Shown piece by piece: positions 36,015 through 45,264 of a stretch of DNA of 64,000 bases. The notes beneath the pieces are model-generated. The model saw only the letters and a list, made by a program, of their open reading frames with translations, searched no databases and was not told the DNA's origin. Each line of letters opens with the position of its first letter. The stretch's first letter is position 1. Position numbers and translations under genes: made by a program. Source of the stretch: Sulfurospirillum sp. UBA2217 (GTDB lineage: Bacteria; Campylobacterota; Campylobacteria; Campylobacterales; Sulfurospirillaceae); the NCBI GenBank assembly GCA_002328495.1, contig DCUJ01000010.1:62001-126000 (forward strand), given 5' to 3'.

Positions 36015-37583
36015 CTATACGTATCGTGGAACAACGAGTTCAATCGTTGCTAATTCAGAGCTATTTGGCTCACTGAGTTCATCAAAAAATGTTTCGCTGT
36101 TGTTCTTATGTTGATTCTGCTGATGGTGTTCGTTGCCTCTTTGGTCACTAAAATTCATTTCTAAATTGGTAAAGCCCATGTTGACAAGGGCGTTTTTAAA
36201 TTCGGCTTGATTTTGAGTAAAGAGCGTCATGGTTGAGGTATTTGAACTGATGTTTACATGTAAGTTATTACCACGTGTTAAAAGCGTTACATCCACTTCT
36301 CCTAAACTTTTTGGAAATAAAGAGAGTTCCACTTTCATAATAGGAGGTTTATACGCTTCTATTTTTTCTTTCAAATCGTTGGCAAATTGATTTAAACTCT
36401 CTTTGGGGGCAACCACTTGTTTGGCGGCAATCTCTTGTTTTGTAGAGAGTTTTGTATCGTTAGAAAGGGGTGTTATCTCCATAGGCTCATCCGTGGTGAG
36501 TTCTGTGTGCGCGGCATTGTGCGCGGGATTTATTTCGCTTTGGATGACCTGTGTTTCAAGCATGGATTTTTGTGTTGGGGACTTTTCACTTTTGATGGTT
36601 TGTAAAATAGCCTCTGTTAAACCTTTTTGTGTGGATTGCAATTCGACTTTTGGTTCATTGGTTCGTGTTTGCAAGGTTGGTTTGGTTTGGATTTCAGTAT
36701 CCTCTACTTCCTCCAAAGAGGCATGTGTATTGAGAGGTTCAACAAGAACTTTTTTATCAGTCTTTGTCTCTTTAACTTCTTCTTTATTGGGTGTTATTGT
36801 TTTTTGAACGACCATTGTTTCGACTGTTTTTTGAGGTACTACTTTTGGTGAAGTCTCTGTCGTGAGGGTTTCTTTTAAAACAACCATTTCTTCCGTTTTG
36901 CTACTTTTCGACATAAGCTCTTTCAGGGCAGAGGGTGTTTCGATGGGCTCACTTTTTTTGATGTTTTTTTCCAAAGGGTTTAAGACCAAGGGTTTTTCAA
37001 GTGCTTTTTCATCGTTTGACTTTGCAGGCTCAAAGGTTTCTGTGTCGTTTGCTAATGTTTCAAAAAAGCTACTCTTCGCCAAGGTTGGAAACTCTTTTTG
37101 GAGGCTTTCTATACTCTCTTTGGTGAAGGTTAGTTTTTCCAAACCTAAATTGTATTTTTTCGATAAATTCATCACATCTGTGATACTTTTGACTTCACTA
37201 AACTCTTTGAGAACCGTTTGGTTATTGAGTATTTTTTCCAACTGGGAGGAGGATTTTAGGGTGGGTAGGAGAGGAAGCGGCGAATTGGTTTTAAGCGATT
37301 CTACCACTTTCAGTAAGTCTGCTAGCAAATGCTCATCCACACTCTTTGCTTTTTTCTCACTCTCTTTTGTACTTTTGGACTCTTCTTTGAGTGGGGCTGT
37401 TTTGACATCCTTTGGCTCAGTGCTTAGTTTAATTTCTGCTTTGGTCTGTGAAAGTCCTGCCAAAAGAAGCGAAAAGAGATTTTTCCCCTCTTTTTTAGAG
37501 CCACTGCTCTTTGGGGATACAGCGCCCTCAATGCTTAGGCTTAGCGGACTTTGTGCTTTAACAAAGGAGGTGACATCTTGCAT
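36015..37583 (-). CDS. fliK: Flagellar hook-length control protein FliK
   Basis: The 522-residue protein has a long, Lys/Glu/Thr/Ser-rich central part (about 60-390), as expected for the molecular ruler. A C-terminal Flg_hook domain follows (about 400-490), with VELSLFPKSLGEVDVTLLTRGNN and FKNALVNMGF. It measures hook length and switches the export specificity. It is the first gene of the unit behind a strong sigma-54 promoter. A TTACATGTAA site at 36254 encodes Leu-His-Val in the C-terminal domain. Confidence 0.9.
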   Translation of the reverse strand: MQDVTSFVKAQSPLSLSIEGAVSPKSSGSKKEGKNLFSLLLAGLSQTKAEIKLSTEPKDVKTAPLKEESKSTKESEKKAKSVDEHLLADLLKVVESLKTNSPLPLLPTLKSSSQLEKILNNQTVLKEFSEVKSITDVMNLSKKYNLGLEKLTFTKESIESLQKEFPTLAKSSFFETLANDTETFEPAKSNDEKALEKPLVLNPLEKNIKKSEPIETPSALKELMSKSSKTEEMVVLKETLTTETSPKVVPQKTVETMVVQKTITPNKEEVKETKTDKKVLVEPLNTHASLEEVEDTEIQTKPTLQTRTNEPKVELQSTQKGLTEAILQTIKSEKSPTQKSMLETQVIQSEINPAHNAAHTELTTDEPMEITPLSNDTKLSTKQEIAAKQVVAPKESLNQFANDLKEKIEAYKPPIMKVELSLFPKSLGEVDVTLLTRGNNLHVNISSNTSTMTLFTQNQAEFKNALVNMGFTNLEMNFSDQRGNEHHQQNQHKNNSETFFDELSEPNSSELATIELVVPRYV

Positions 37584-37629
37584 GGGTTGCCTTCATAATT
37601 TGATTAGAGATAATTTCACACCAAATGAA

Positions 37630-37646
37630 AAGCAATAACTGTGCCA
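37630..37646 (-). promoter_or_regulatory. Sigma-54 (-24/-12) promoter for fliK-flgD-flgE
   Basis: On the minus strand TGGCAC-AGTTA-TTGCTT is an exact match to the RpoN consensus TGGCACN5TTGCW, with ten bases between GG and GC. It lies 47 bases before the fliK start. Confidence 0.88.
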
Positions 37647-37690
37647 TTTTCGGTTACATGTAAGAGAGTTTACATTTAGCAACAAAATGG

Positions 37691-37696
37691 TATAAT
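37691..37696 (+). promoter_or_regulatory. TATAAT -10 element for typA
   Basis: GGTATAATCCGC lies 80 bases before the typA TTG start. The same 12-base context occurs on the minus strand at the secG promoter (45651-45656). Confidence 0.55.
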
Positions 37697-37776
37697 CCGC
37701 GATATTTACTTCAAAAATACAAAACCCAAACACTTTTTATTTGAGATGTATAAAGACACATTTAGAGGAGATTTTT

Positions 37777-39576
37777 TTGCAAGAGTTTAGAAATATCGCC
37801 GTTATTGCACACGTTGACCACGGCAAAACCACATTAGTTGATGAGTTACTCAAACAATCAGGAACCTATACCGCGCACCAAAAAGTAGAAGAACGCGCGA
37901 TGGATAGCAATGACTTGGAGAAAGAAAGAGGCATTACGATTCTTTCAAAAAATACCGCTATTCGTTACAAAGACACGAAAATTAACATCATTGACACTCC
38001 GGGCCACGCCGATTTTGGTGGCGAGGTAGAGCGTGTTTTAAAGATGGTGGATGGCGTTTTACTCCTTGTTGACGCACAAGAAGGCGTTATGCCACAAACC
38101 AAATTTGTGGTAAAAAAAGCACTCAGCCTTGGTCTTTGCCCGATTGTTGTGGTCAATAAAATCGACAAACCCGCAGCAGACGCTGAGCGCGTAGTGGATG
38201 AGGTGTTTGACCTCCTTGTTGCCCTTGGTGCCAATGACGCTCAATTAGAATTTCCTATCATTTATGCCGCAGCACGTGATGGGTATGCGAAGTATGAGAT
38301 GAGTGATGAAAATAAGAATTTTGAGCCTTTGTTTGAAACCATCATTAAGCATGTTCCACACCCTTCAGGGAGCGCTGAGAACCCACTTCAGCTTCAAGTG
38401 TTTACCCTTGATTATGACAATTATGTGGGTAAAATCGGTATTGCACGTATTTTTAATGGAACGGTTAAGAAGAATGAAACGGTTATGTTGGCAAAAGCCG
38501 ATGGTGAGCAACTACGTGGCCGTGTTTCAAAACTGATTGGTTTTCACGGATTAGAGCGTATTGATATCACTGAGGCATACAGTGGTGACATCGTAGCCGT
38601 AGCGGGATTTGAAACCTTAGATGTAGGCGATAGTTTGGTTGACCCCAATAACCCGATGCCACTTGATCCCCTCCACATTGAAGAGCCAACCCTTTCGGTA
38701 GTCTTTGCGGTCAATGACTCTCCGTTTGCAGGCTTAGATGGCAAGTATGTCACTTCTAACAAAATCGCTGAGCGTTTGGAAGCGGAGATGAAAACCAACA
38801 TTGCGATGAAGTATGAGAGTGAGGGTGAGGGTAAATTTAAAGTCTCAGGTCGTGGTGAATTGCAGATTACGATTTTGGCTGAAAACATGAGACGTGAAGG
38901 CTTTGAGTTTGCACTGGGTCGTCCTGAGGTCATCATCAAAGAAGAAAATGGCGTGAAAATGGAGCCCTACGAGCACCTTGTTATCGACGTGCCTGATGAA
39001 TTCACTGGAACTGTTATCGAAAAACTGGGTCGTAAAAAAGCCGAAATGAAAGCGATGAACCCAACCGGTGATGGACAAACGAGAATTGAGTTTGAAATCC
39101 CAGCGCGCGGACTTATTGGTTTTCGTGGGCAGTTTTTGACCGATACCAAAGGTGAAGGTGTTATGAACCACTCTTTCTTAGAGTTTCGTCCTTTGAGTGG
39201 TGAAGTAGAACATCGTAAAAATGGTGCCTTGGTTTCGATGGAAACAGGAACGGCGATGGGTTATTCACTCTTTAGTTTACAAGAGCGAGGAACGTTATTT
39301 ATCGATGTGCAAGTTAAAGTCTATTGTGGGATGATTATCGGCGAGCATTCACGTCCGAACGATTTGGATGTCAATCCTATCAAAGGTAAGCCACAAAGTA
39401 ACGTTAGAAGTTCGGGTGCCGATGAAGCGATCAAGCTCGTTCCACCGCGAAAAATGAATTTAGAACTAGCCCTTGAATGGATTGAAAATGATGAACTGGT
39501 CGAAGTAACACCGACCAATATTCGTATTCGTAAAAAGTACCTTGACCCAACCCAACGTAAACGTATGAGTCGCTAA
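37777..39576 (+). CDS. typA: GTP-binding translation factor TypA/BipA
   Basis: The 599-residue translational GTPase has the P-loop AHVDHGKTTL at about residues 11-20, RGITI and DTPGHADFGGE switch motifs, and NKID. EF-G-like domains II-V and the BipA-specific C-terminal domain (CGMIIGEHSRPNDLDVN) follow. It assists ribosome assembly under stress or cold. TTG 37777 is the chosen start: AGAGGAG lies seven bases before it, and the protein then begins MQEFRNIAVIAH, as family members do. Confidence 0.96.
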   Translation: MQEFRNIAVIAHVDHGKTTLVDELLKQSGTYTAHQKVEERAMDSNDLEKERGITILSKNTAIRYKDTKINIIDTPGHADFGGEVERVLKMVDGVLLLVDAQEGVMPQTKFVVKKALSLGLCPIVVVNKIDKPAADAERVVDEVFDLLVALGANDAQLEFPIIYAAARDGYAKYEMSDENKNFEPLFETIIKHVPHPSGSAENPLQLQVFTLDYDNYVGKIGIARIFNGTVKKNETVMLAKADGEQLRGRVSKLIGFHGLERIDITEAYSGDIVAVAGFETLDVGDSLVDPNNPMPLDPLHIEEPTLSVVFAVNDSPFAGLDGKYVTSNKIAERLEAEMKTNIAMKYESEGEGKFKVSGRGELQITILAENMRREGFEFALGRPEVIIKEENGVKMEPYEHLVIDVPDEFTGTVIEKLGRKKAEMKAMNPTGDGQTRIEFEIPARGLIGFRGQFLTDTKGEGVMNHSFLEFRPLSGEVEHRKNGALVSMETGTAMGYSLFSLQERGTLFIDVQVKVYCGMIIGEHSRPNDLDVNPIKGKPQSNVRSSGADEAIKLVPPRKMNLELALEWIENDELVEVTPTNIRIRKKYLDPTQRKRMSR

Positions 39577-39610
39577 AAAACCTTACATGTAACGTAAAAG
39601 GAGGAAGACG

Positions 39611-40168
39611 ATGGAGATGTTTTTGATGAGCATGGGTGCCATAGCGCTTGCGTTGGTGCTGATGTACAACTATTTGATTGGTAAGAAAAATCAGGTGGAC
39701 AACATCTTTGCGAGTGTCGATGCGGTGCTAAAACAGCGCTACGACCTCCTCCCGAACTTGGTTGCAACAGTGAAAGAGTATATGACGCATGAGCGCGAAA
39801 CTTTGGAGAAAATCACTGAGCTTCGCGCCAAAGCGCTTCAAGGGGGATTGGATGCCCCTGCAAAAATGGCCTTGGATAGCCAGCTCTCACAAGCCCTTGG
39901 TGGCTTGATGGTAGCAGTAGAAAACTATCCGAACCTCAAGGCGAATGAAAACTTTTTACATCTTCAACACACGCTCAACGAGCTTGAAGAGCAAATCGCC
40001 GCAGCACGTCGTGCTTACAATCAAAGTGTGACAGACTATAACAATGCCATTGAGATGTTCCCAACCAACATTATGGCAGGCTTTATGCACCTTACACGTC
40101 GGCCTTTGATTGCTATTACAACCAGTGAGCGACGAAGCGTGGATGTTGACCATCTCTTTAAAAAATAG
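39611..40168 (+). CDS. lemA: LemA-family protein
   Basis: The 185-residue protein has one N-terminal membrane helix followed by the LemA helical domain, including VDAVLKQRYDLLPNLVATVKEYM and ARRAYNQSVTDYNNAIEMFPTNIMAGF, which are family hallmarks. Function is not established. It lies with a DUF3137 gene ten bases downstream, a frequent pairing, suggesting the products act together at the membrane. A TTACATGTAA site lies in the spacer before it at 39583. Confidence 0.92.
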   Translation: MEMFLMSMGAIALALVLMYNYLIGKKNQVDNIFASVDAVLKQRYDLLPNLVATVKEYMTHERETLEKITELRAKALQGGLDAPAKMALDSQLSQALGGLMVAVENYPNLKANENFLHLQHTLNELEEQIAAARRAYNQSVTDYNNAIEMFPTNIMAGFMHLTRRPLIAITTSERRSVDVDHLFKK

Positions 40169-40178
40169 GTTCTAAGCC

Positions 40179-41147
40179 GTGGCAAAACTTGCCTCATTGA
40201 TGGACTACTACTATGAGAGCATGTATCCTGAGCTCAAAATACTTGAAGAGCATCGCCTACACATACTCTCCAAACTTAAAAAAAGTGCGCTTATTCTTGG
40301 TCTCTTGTTTGGAGGTATCTGCTGGATTGTGATTGACACATCGTTTATGGAAGCAACACATGCGGTTGCGGCAAGTGCCATGAGTGGTGGAATGATGTTT
40401 CTCTTGTTTTACCGCAACGAAAAACGTGGATATACCTCTTTATTTAAAGATAACGTCATTGAAAAAATCATCACCTTTATAGACCCTACGCTACGCTACC
40501 AAAAAGAGGCGTTTGTCTCAGAGTCCGAATACCGTTACAGCAACTTGCTCCCACAAACATATGATCGCTTCCATGGGAGCGATTTGGTAGAAGGTCATCG
40601 TGAAGGGGTTGCTGTGCGTTTTAGTTCTTTACATGTAGAGGAAAAACGCCATACAAAAGAGAACAAAGATGAGTGGCACACACTGTTTCAAGGACTTTTT
40701 TTTGTCGCTGATTTTCATAAACATTTTAAGGGCAGGACCTATCTTTTCCCTGATGTTGCAGAGCGTTCACTCGGAGGCATTGGCACGTGGTTGCAAGGGT
40801 GGCATCGTGAACATGGCAAACTCATTAAACTCGATCACACGACTTTTGAAAAACAGTTTGTGGTGTACGGAGATGATACGGTCGAGGCGCATTATATTCT
40901 AAATCATGCGTTTATGGAGCGCATCGTCTCTTTTTATGAAAAAGAGCGTAAAAATCTTTTTATAGGTTTTGTGGATGGCAAAATGTATTTAGCAATGGAG
41001 GTTTCACAGACCCTCTTTGAGCCAAACTTAACCCAATCTGTGTTAACATTCACCCATATCAAATCCTATTTCGAACGTTTAGAGATGGTGTTTGGCATCG
41101 TCGAAGCGTTTAAGCTTAATCAAACACTCTGGAGTAAGTACAAATGA
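40179..41147 (+). CDS. DUF3137-like protein, LemA partner
   Basis: The 322-residue protein has two membrane helices near residues 32-85, then a soluble domain about 95-300. Conserved short segments include FHGSDLVEG and KLDHTTFEKQFVVYGDD, the latter typical of DUF3137 proteins. Its stop overlaps the start of the FliL-like gene (ATGA), so the three genes are translationally coupled. Function is unknown. Confidence 0.8.
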   Translation: MAKLASLMDYYYESMYPELKILEEHRLHILSKLKKSALILGLLFGGICWIVIDTSFMEATHAVAASAMSGGMMFLLFYRNEKRGYTSLFKDNVIEKIITFIDPTLRYQKEAFVSESEYRYSNLLPQTYDRFHGSDLVEGHREGVAVRFSSLHVEEKRHTKENKDEWHTLFQGLFFVADFHKHFKGRTYLFPDVAERSLGGIGTWLQGWHREHGKLIKLDHTTFEKQFVVYGDDTVEAHYILNHAFMERIVSFYEKERKNLFIGFVDGKMYLAMEVSQTLFEPNLTQSVLTFTHIKSYFERLEMVFGIVEAFKLNQTLWSKYK

Positions 41148-41614
41148 ATAAATTTTTAACCATGTCTCTTTGGTCGATTGTTATTGTTGCTGTTTTGGTA
41201 TTGGTGGCACTCAAATTTACCGTCTTAGACACCAAAGAACAATCCCTTGGAAAAGCCTTTAACCTTCAACCAGGCAAAGTGAGCATCCAAAGTAGTGACC
41301 CCAATGAAGTGAGTTTGGATGGCATTGTGATTCATATTCGTTCCGATGCGTATAAAATCCTCAAAGCAGACTTTGGTCTTAAAATGAAGAACGCGAAGGA
41401 TCAAAAAGCTTTGAAGGAAAACATGCCAGCCGTTCGAAGTGCTATTTTACAGCATATCAGCTCAACGGATGCGTCAAAAATACATACACCCAAAGGAAAA
41501 GAAGCACTTAAAGGCGAACTCATCGATTTACTAGAAGAGAAATTTGGTTTTGAAATCGAAACTCTTTTCTTTAAAAATTTTATCCTCGCTCCTCGTGACG
41601 AAGGAGGCATATAA
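41144..41614 (+). CDS. FliL-like flagellar basal-body-associated protein
   Basis: The 156-residue protein has one N-terminal membrane helix (about 8-30) and a C-terminal FliL-type domain: PAVRSAILQHISSTDASKIHTPKGKEALKGEL and FFKNFILAP match the family pattern. FliL surrounds the stator and stabilises torque generation. Sequence is divergent, so it could be a FliL-like paralogue with another role. It is coupled to the DUF3137 gene and converges with the MFS gene, overlapping it by 35 bases at the 3' ends. Confidence 0.75.
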   Translation: MNKFLTMSLWSIVIVAVLVLVALKFTVLDTKEQSLGKAFNLQPGKVSIQSSDPNEVSLDGIVIHIRSDAYKILKADFGLKMKNAKDQKALKENMPAVRSAILQHISSTDASKIHTPKGKEALKGELIDLLEEKFGFEIETLFFKNFILAPRDEGGI

Positions 41615-42701
41615 ACGAAGAGAGTGCCACGATACTGGCATAAAGATAGAGGTAAGGTCCATAAAAATAGCCTGCCATAAACGCACCAACAAAGCCTCCT
41701 AAACCAAATGAAATACCATAATAAAATTGTGCTACAAGTTTCTTTTGTGTATAAATCGTATACAAAAGAGTGAGTGCCGCTGTGTGATGTAGCGCAAAAC
41801 TAAAGGCATGTAAGGATTGTGCCGCGTAAGAGATAAGCAAAGAAGAGGGGAACATAAAGAGTAAAAACCACCGAAATGCTGTTAACCCAACCCCTAGCTT
41901 TACAAGAGCGAGTAAGCTAAAACGCTTAAAAAATGGTGCTTGAAAATAAAAGAGCACGATTTCACAGATAACCCCAAACGCCCATAAATAACTTGTCGTC
42001 TCCAAACTGATGCCATGGTCCGTTTCATAAATAGTAAAAAAGTTGTAAAAAGCACCAAAACTAACTTGCATCAAAAAAAGACTGATCCATAAAAACGTTA
42101 CATGTAAGAGTGAAAAAGAGTGTGTAGCATTCTCTTTTGCTTTTGAAAAATGTGGATTGTTTTGCGTTAAAAGGTAGGCAAATAGCGCTGTTAAGATGCT
42201 TGCGGCGAGTAAATAGTGCAGGCCATTGGTATAAGTTTCTAAATTTCGAGCTAAAACAATCCCAATAAGCATAAATCCAATCGAGCCAAAAAGACGGGAT
42301 TTTCCAAAATGTTCCTTCCCTAAATGTTCCATTGCATAGGTTTCAATGTAGGGTAAAATCATACCAAGACATGCACCCAAAAGCATGTTGGGAAAGATAA
42401 AAAGATAAAACGAGTGGATGGTCGGATAAAACAGGGCAATCGAGACAATCGCGCCCATTAAAGCGGCGTAAAAAACTTTAGGGGTGAGTTCGATGTGTTT
42501 GAGAAAGAAAAAAGGGACAAAAAAGCGCATCAAAGGTGCAAGTGCAAAAATGGCGCCAATGTGAGGTGCGCTGTAGCCTATCATTTGAAGAATTTTGGGC
42601 ATAAAGATGACATACACACCAACGACCACAAAATAAAAAAAGAAAAAACCAGAGATTTTAAAAAAATTCACACGCTTACTTTTCGATAGCGTGCGTGCCA
42701 C
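41580..42701 (-). CDS. MFS transporter (MFS_1_like/HcaT type)
   Basis: The 373-residue protein has about 12 hydrophobic helices arranged as in the PP-family/HcaT-type MFS transporters (phenylpropionate permease-like). The substrate is unknown. It starts within the RDD gene's 3' end (26-base overlap). Its last 35 bases are antisense to the fliL-like gene, and both reading frames are used there. A TTACATGTAA site at 42098 encodes Leu-His-Val. Confidence 0.8.
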   Translation of the reverse strand: MARTLSKSKRVNFFKISGFFFFYFVVVGVYVIFMPKILQMIGYSAPHIGAIFALAPLMRFFVPFFFLKHIELTPKVFYAALMGAIVSIALFYPTIHSFYLFIFPNMLLGACLGMILPYIETYAMEHLGKEHFGKSRLFGSIGFMLIGIVLARNLETYTNGLHYLLAASILTALFAYLLTQNNPHFSKAKENATHSFSLLHVTFLWISLFLMQVSFGAFYNFFTIYETDHGISLETTSYLWAFGVICEIVLFYFQAPFFKRFSLLALVKLGVGLTAFRWFLLFMFPSSLLISYAAQSLHAFSFALHHTAALTLLYTIYTQKKLVAQFYYGISFGLGGFVGAFMAGYFYGPYLYLYASIVALSSFICLLRHEERG

Positions 42702-43128
42702 TGAGGATATCGTAAATCCCTAAACGTTCTTTGTGAAAGAAAGGAAAAAAGAGTCCCAAAACACTCATACATGTAAGAATTAGCAGTATGAAACGCAGGA
42801 TTAGCTGTGTCAGTGTTAGTTTAGAATGGCGTTTCGCTGAAACTAACACGATGTCGTAAGCTTTATACCCAGGAGTTTGACCTTTAAAAAAGAAGAACAG
42901 TGTGGTGAGAATAGCGTAAGGTATTAAAATCATAAGCCACCCTTGAAGTTGGTGCAGGGCAAAGGCTTCACGCGAACCATAAACCACATAGAAAACAAGG
43001 TATAAAATGGGCATCAAAAGCATAAAGGAGTCTATAACAAAGGCCTTGAGTCGTTTGGAAACAGGGGCTATGGGAGTAGAGATGCGAACCTCTTTGTAAA
43101 CTTTTTTTTTCGCATCTCTCCAGCGCAT
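42676..43128 (-). CDS. RDD-domain membrane protein
   Basis: The 150-residue protein has an N-terminal charged lead, then three predicted membrane helices and the RDD-family pattern (PVSKRLKAFVIDSF ... GQTPGYKAYDIVLV). The function of RDD proteins is poorly known; some act in Na+ or solute transport. It lies six bases after pyrE and overlaps the MFS gene. Confidence 0.8.
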   Translation of the reverse strand: MRWRDAKKKVYKEVRISTPIAPVSKRLKAFVIDSFMLLMPILYLVFYVVYGSREAFALHQLQGWLMILIPYAILTTLFFFFKGQTPGYKAYDIVLVSAKRHSKLTLTQLILRFILLILTCMSVLGLFFPFFHKERLGIYDILSGTHAIEK

Positions 43129-43134
43129 ACGCGT

Positions 43135-43743
43135 TTAATTTCCTCGACTACCAGGTTTATGTGCGACACTACCCGTTTGGCACAATGGGCAAGACGATGG
43201 CTCATAAATGTCAAATTCAAAATCAGCAAGGGCAAAGAAAGGAACATTATTTGGAAGCTTACAGGTAGGCTTTCCCAAAAGTTCACTTCCCATGCGTTTG
43301 CAAAAACCACGGTTGGCTAATGCGGCGTAGCCTACGATGGTGGCTCCCATACTTTGGGCAACACTGGCTGCTTCCAAAGCAGAGCCTCCCGTGGTGATGA
43401 TATCTTCGCACATGAGGATTTTTTCTCCTTCTCGCACTTCAAAGCCTCTGCGGATGGTCATTACACCGTTCACACGTTCTGCAAAAATAAAGCGCTTGTC
43501 CAACACGCGCGCAAGCTCATATCCTGCAAGCACACCACCAAGGGCGGGTGAACAGATGGTATCAATTTCAAGACCACTGCGTTCAATCATTTTCCCCAAT
43601 GCCGTTGCTAAAAGGTGTGCTACTTTTGGGTCTTCAAGTACTTTGGCACTTTGAAGGTAAAACTGTGAGTGATTGCCACTGCTAAGTAAAAAATGTCCTT
43701 CTAAGAGGGCATTGGCATCTTTATAAATTTGTGCGACATCCAT
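43135..43743 (-). CDS. pyrE: Orotate phosphoribosyltransferase
   Basis: The 202-residue enzyme makes OMP from orotate and PRPP. The PRPP loop is CEDIITTGGSALEAA near residue 110. A C-terminal tail with CPLC and HKPGSRGN is shared with other epsilonproteobacterial and archaeal-type PyrE proteins. It lies 11 bases after frr and seven before the RDD gene, within the secG-to-MFS run. Confidence 0.95.
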   Translation of the reverse strand: MDVAQIYKDANALLEGHFLLSSGNHSQFYLQSAKVLEDPKVAHLLATALGKMIERSGLEIDTICSPALGGVLAGYELARVLDKRFIFAERVNGVMTIRRGFEVREGEKILMCEDIITTGGSALEAASVAQSMGATIVGYAALANRGFCKRMGSELLGKPTCKLPNNVPFFALADFEFDIYEPSSCPLCQTGSVAHKPGSRGN

Positions 43744-43754
43744 GGTATTACCCT

Positions 43755-44315
43755 TTAAATTTTTAGTACTTCAGCTTCTTTGTCTCTTACGAGCTCATCG
43801 ACTTTTGAAACGGTGGCATCGGTAATTTTTTGAACTTCATCTTGTCCTTTTTTGGACTGGTCTTCTGTGATGAGTTTATCTTTTTCAAGTTTTTTGACTC
43901 TGTCGTTGCTGTCTTTGCGCACATTGCGAATTGCGATTTTTGCTTTGTCGCCCATGACCTTGGCTTGCTTAGCACTCTCTTTGCGCTGTTCGGTAGTCAT
44001 TGGAGGGAAAAACAGTTTAATGGTTTCGCCATCGTTGTTAGGATTGACGCCAATATTGGCTTGCATCAGTGATTTTTCGATTTCACGGAGCATCTTTTTC
44101 TCCCATGGCGAAATCGTAATCGTGGTCGCATCGGTTGCTAGAACGGTGGCAACTTGCGATAATCCTGTGGGTGATCCATAATAATCGACATGAATATTGT
44201 CCAAAATTGAAGTCGAAACTTTACCGCTGCGAATGGTCATAAAATCGCGCTTGAGCGCTGCGATACATTTGTCCATATGCTCTTTTTGTTCGGTGTATAC
44301 TTTACTGAGTTCCAT
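43755..44315 (-). CDS. frr: Ribosome recycling factor
   Basis: The 186-residue protein is full-length RRF with the three-helix bundle. Conserved pieces include RSGKVSTSILDNIHVDYYGSPTGLSQVA and the C-terminal helix KVDELVRDKEAEVL. It releases ribosomes with EF-G after termination. Its start lies within the end of the deacetylase gene (14-base overlap). Confidence 0.97.
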   Translation of the reverse strand: MELSKVYTEQKEHMDKCIAALKRDFMTIRSGKVSTSILDNIHVDYYGSPTGLSQVATVLATDATTITISPWEKKMLREIEKSLMQANIGVNPNNDGETIKLFFPPMTTEQRKESAKQAKVMGDKAKIAIRNVRKDSNDRVKKLEKDKLITEDQSKKGQDEVQKITDATVSKVDELVRDKEAEVLKI

Positions 44316-45258
44316 ACGTATCCTTTATGAGTAGTTTTGTTGAAATAGCATTGCCCACAGAGATCATAATCCGTGTGCGTTCTTGATTGATTTTTTTATT
44401 AATCTCTTGTTTAAATTCGCTGTTTTTGAGTGTGACGTCTTGATACCCATGCCCGCTAATGTAAATGCCCCCTTTGGTGCTTTTGGAGGGGGTTTTTACA
44501 TGTAAGGATTGTATCATGCCATCTTTTAAAAGTGTGTTAGGCTCAATCCATTGTGCATCCAAAGCTTTGTAGCTAAGAGAGTGTTTTAAATTACTTTTGC
44601 CAACAAGGGCATTGCGATCAAGATTGTATGGATCGCTAAAGGAAGCAACGGCACCAGTGTTTTGGTTTAAAATCGCTTCAAAACCATAGGTGCGGGCGAT
44701 GGCACTCACGCGAGGTGTAAATTCACCGTAGGGATAGGAAAAATAATGCGGTTTAACCCCCAAATGCTTTTCAAAAAGAGCCAATCCCTTCTCAAAATCT
44801 TCTCTAAGTGCTTCATCACTTAAGCTTGCCATATGTGGATGAGCGAATGAGTGAAACTCTAAAGAGCCATACGCGCGGATCTCTTTAAGTTGCTCCCAGC
44901 TCATATAATCCCCGTATTTTTTCTCCGTACCTTCCACCATTACAAACATCGAAAAAGGGTAGCCATACTCTTTAAAAAGTGCCAATCCATGTTGATAAAA
45001 ACTTTTATAGTTGTCATCAACGGTAAGCACGACCCAGTTATCGGGAATGGGGGATTGTGTTTTGAGGGCATTGACCAGTTTTGAAAGAGGCACCACTTCG
45101 TAGCCGTTGGCTTTGAAGTACTCAAAATTGTTACGAAGTTCTTGAAGGCTTGTGTTGGTGGTAGGATAGCGATCATCGTTAAAACGGTGATAGATAAAGA
45201 TATGGGCATCTGCCCATACCATAGATGCCACAAAGAGGCTAAGCCAAAACGACTTCAT
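44302..45258 (-). CDS. Secreted polysaccharide deacetylase (NodB-type)
   Basis: A signal peptide (about residues 1-17) leads to a carbohydrate esterase 4 domain. The first motif is VLTVDDNYKSF (Asp-Asp, near residue 78), and the metal-binding His pair is EFHSFAHPHM near 135. The catalytic loop YPYGEFTPRV follows near 175. It probably removes acetyl groups from peptidoglycan or surface polysaccharide. It lies seven bases after secG and overlaps frr. A TTACATGTAA site at 44496 encodes Leu-His-Val. Confidence 0.88.
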   Translation of the reverse strand: MKSFWLSLFVASMVWADAHIFIYHRFNDDRYPTTNTSLQELRNNFEYFKANGYEVVPLSKLVNALKTQSPIPDNWVVLTVDDNYKSFYQHGLALFKEYGYPFSMFVMVEGTEKKYGDYMSWEQLKEIRAYGSLEFHSFAHPHMASLSDEALREDFEKGLALFEKHLGVKPHYFSYPYGEFTPRVSAIARTYGFEAILNQNTGAVASFSDPYNLDRNALVGKSNLKHSLSYKALDAQWIEPNTLLKDGMIQSLHVKTPSKSTKGGIYISGHGYQDVTLKNSEFKQEINKKINQERTRIMISVGNAISTKLLIKDTYGTQ

Positions 45259-45264
45259 ACACGT

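Noticed and set aside
36862..37638. 258-codon frame opposite fliK
   Set aside because: It mirrors the Lys/Glu/Ser-rich fliK coding sequence and has no recognisable protein features; fliK is supported by its C-terminal domain, promoter and neighbours.
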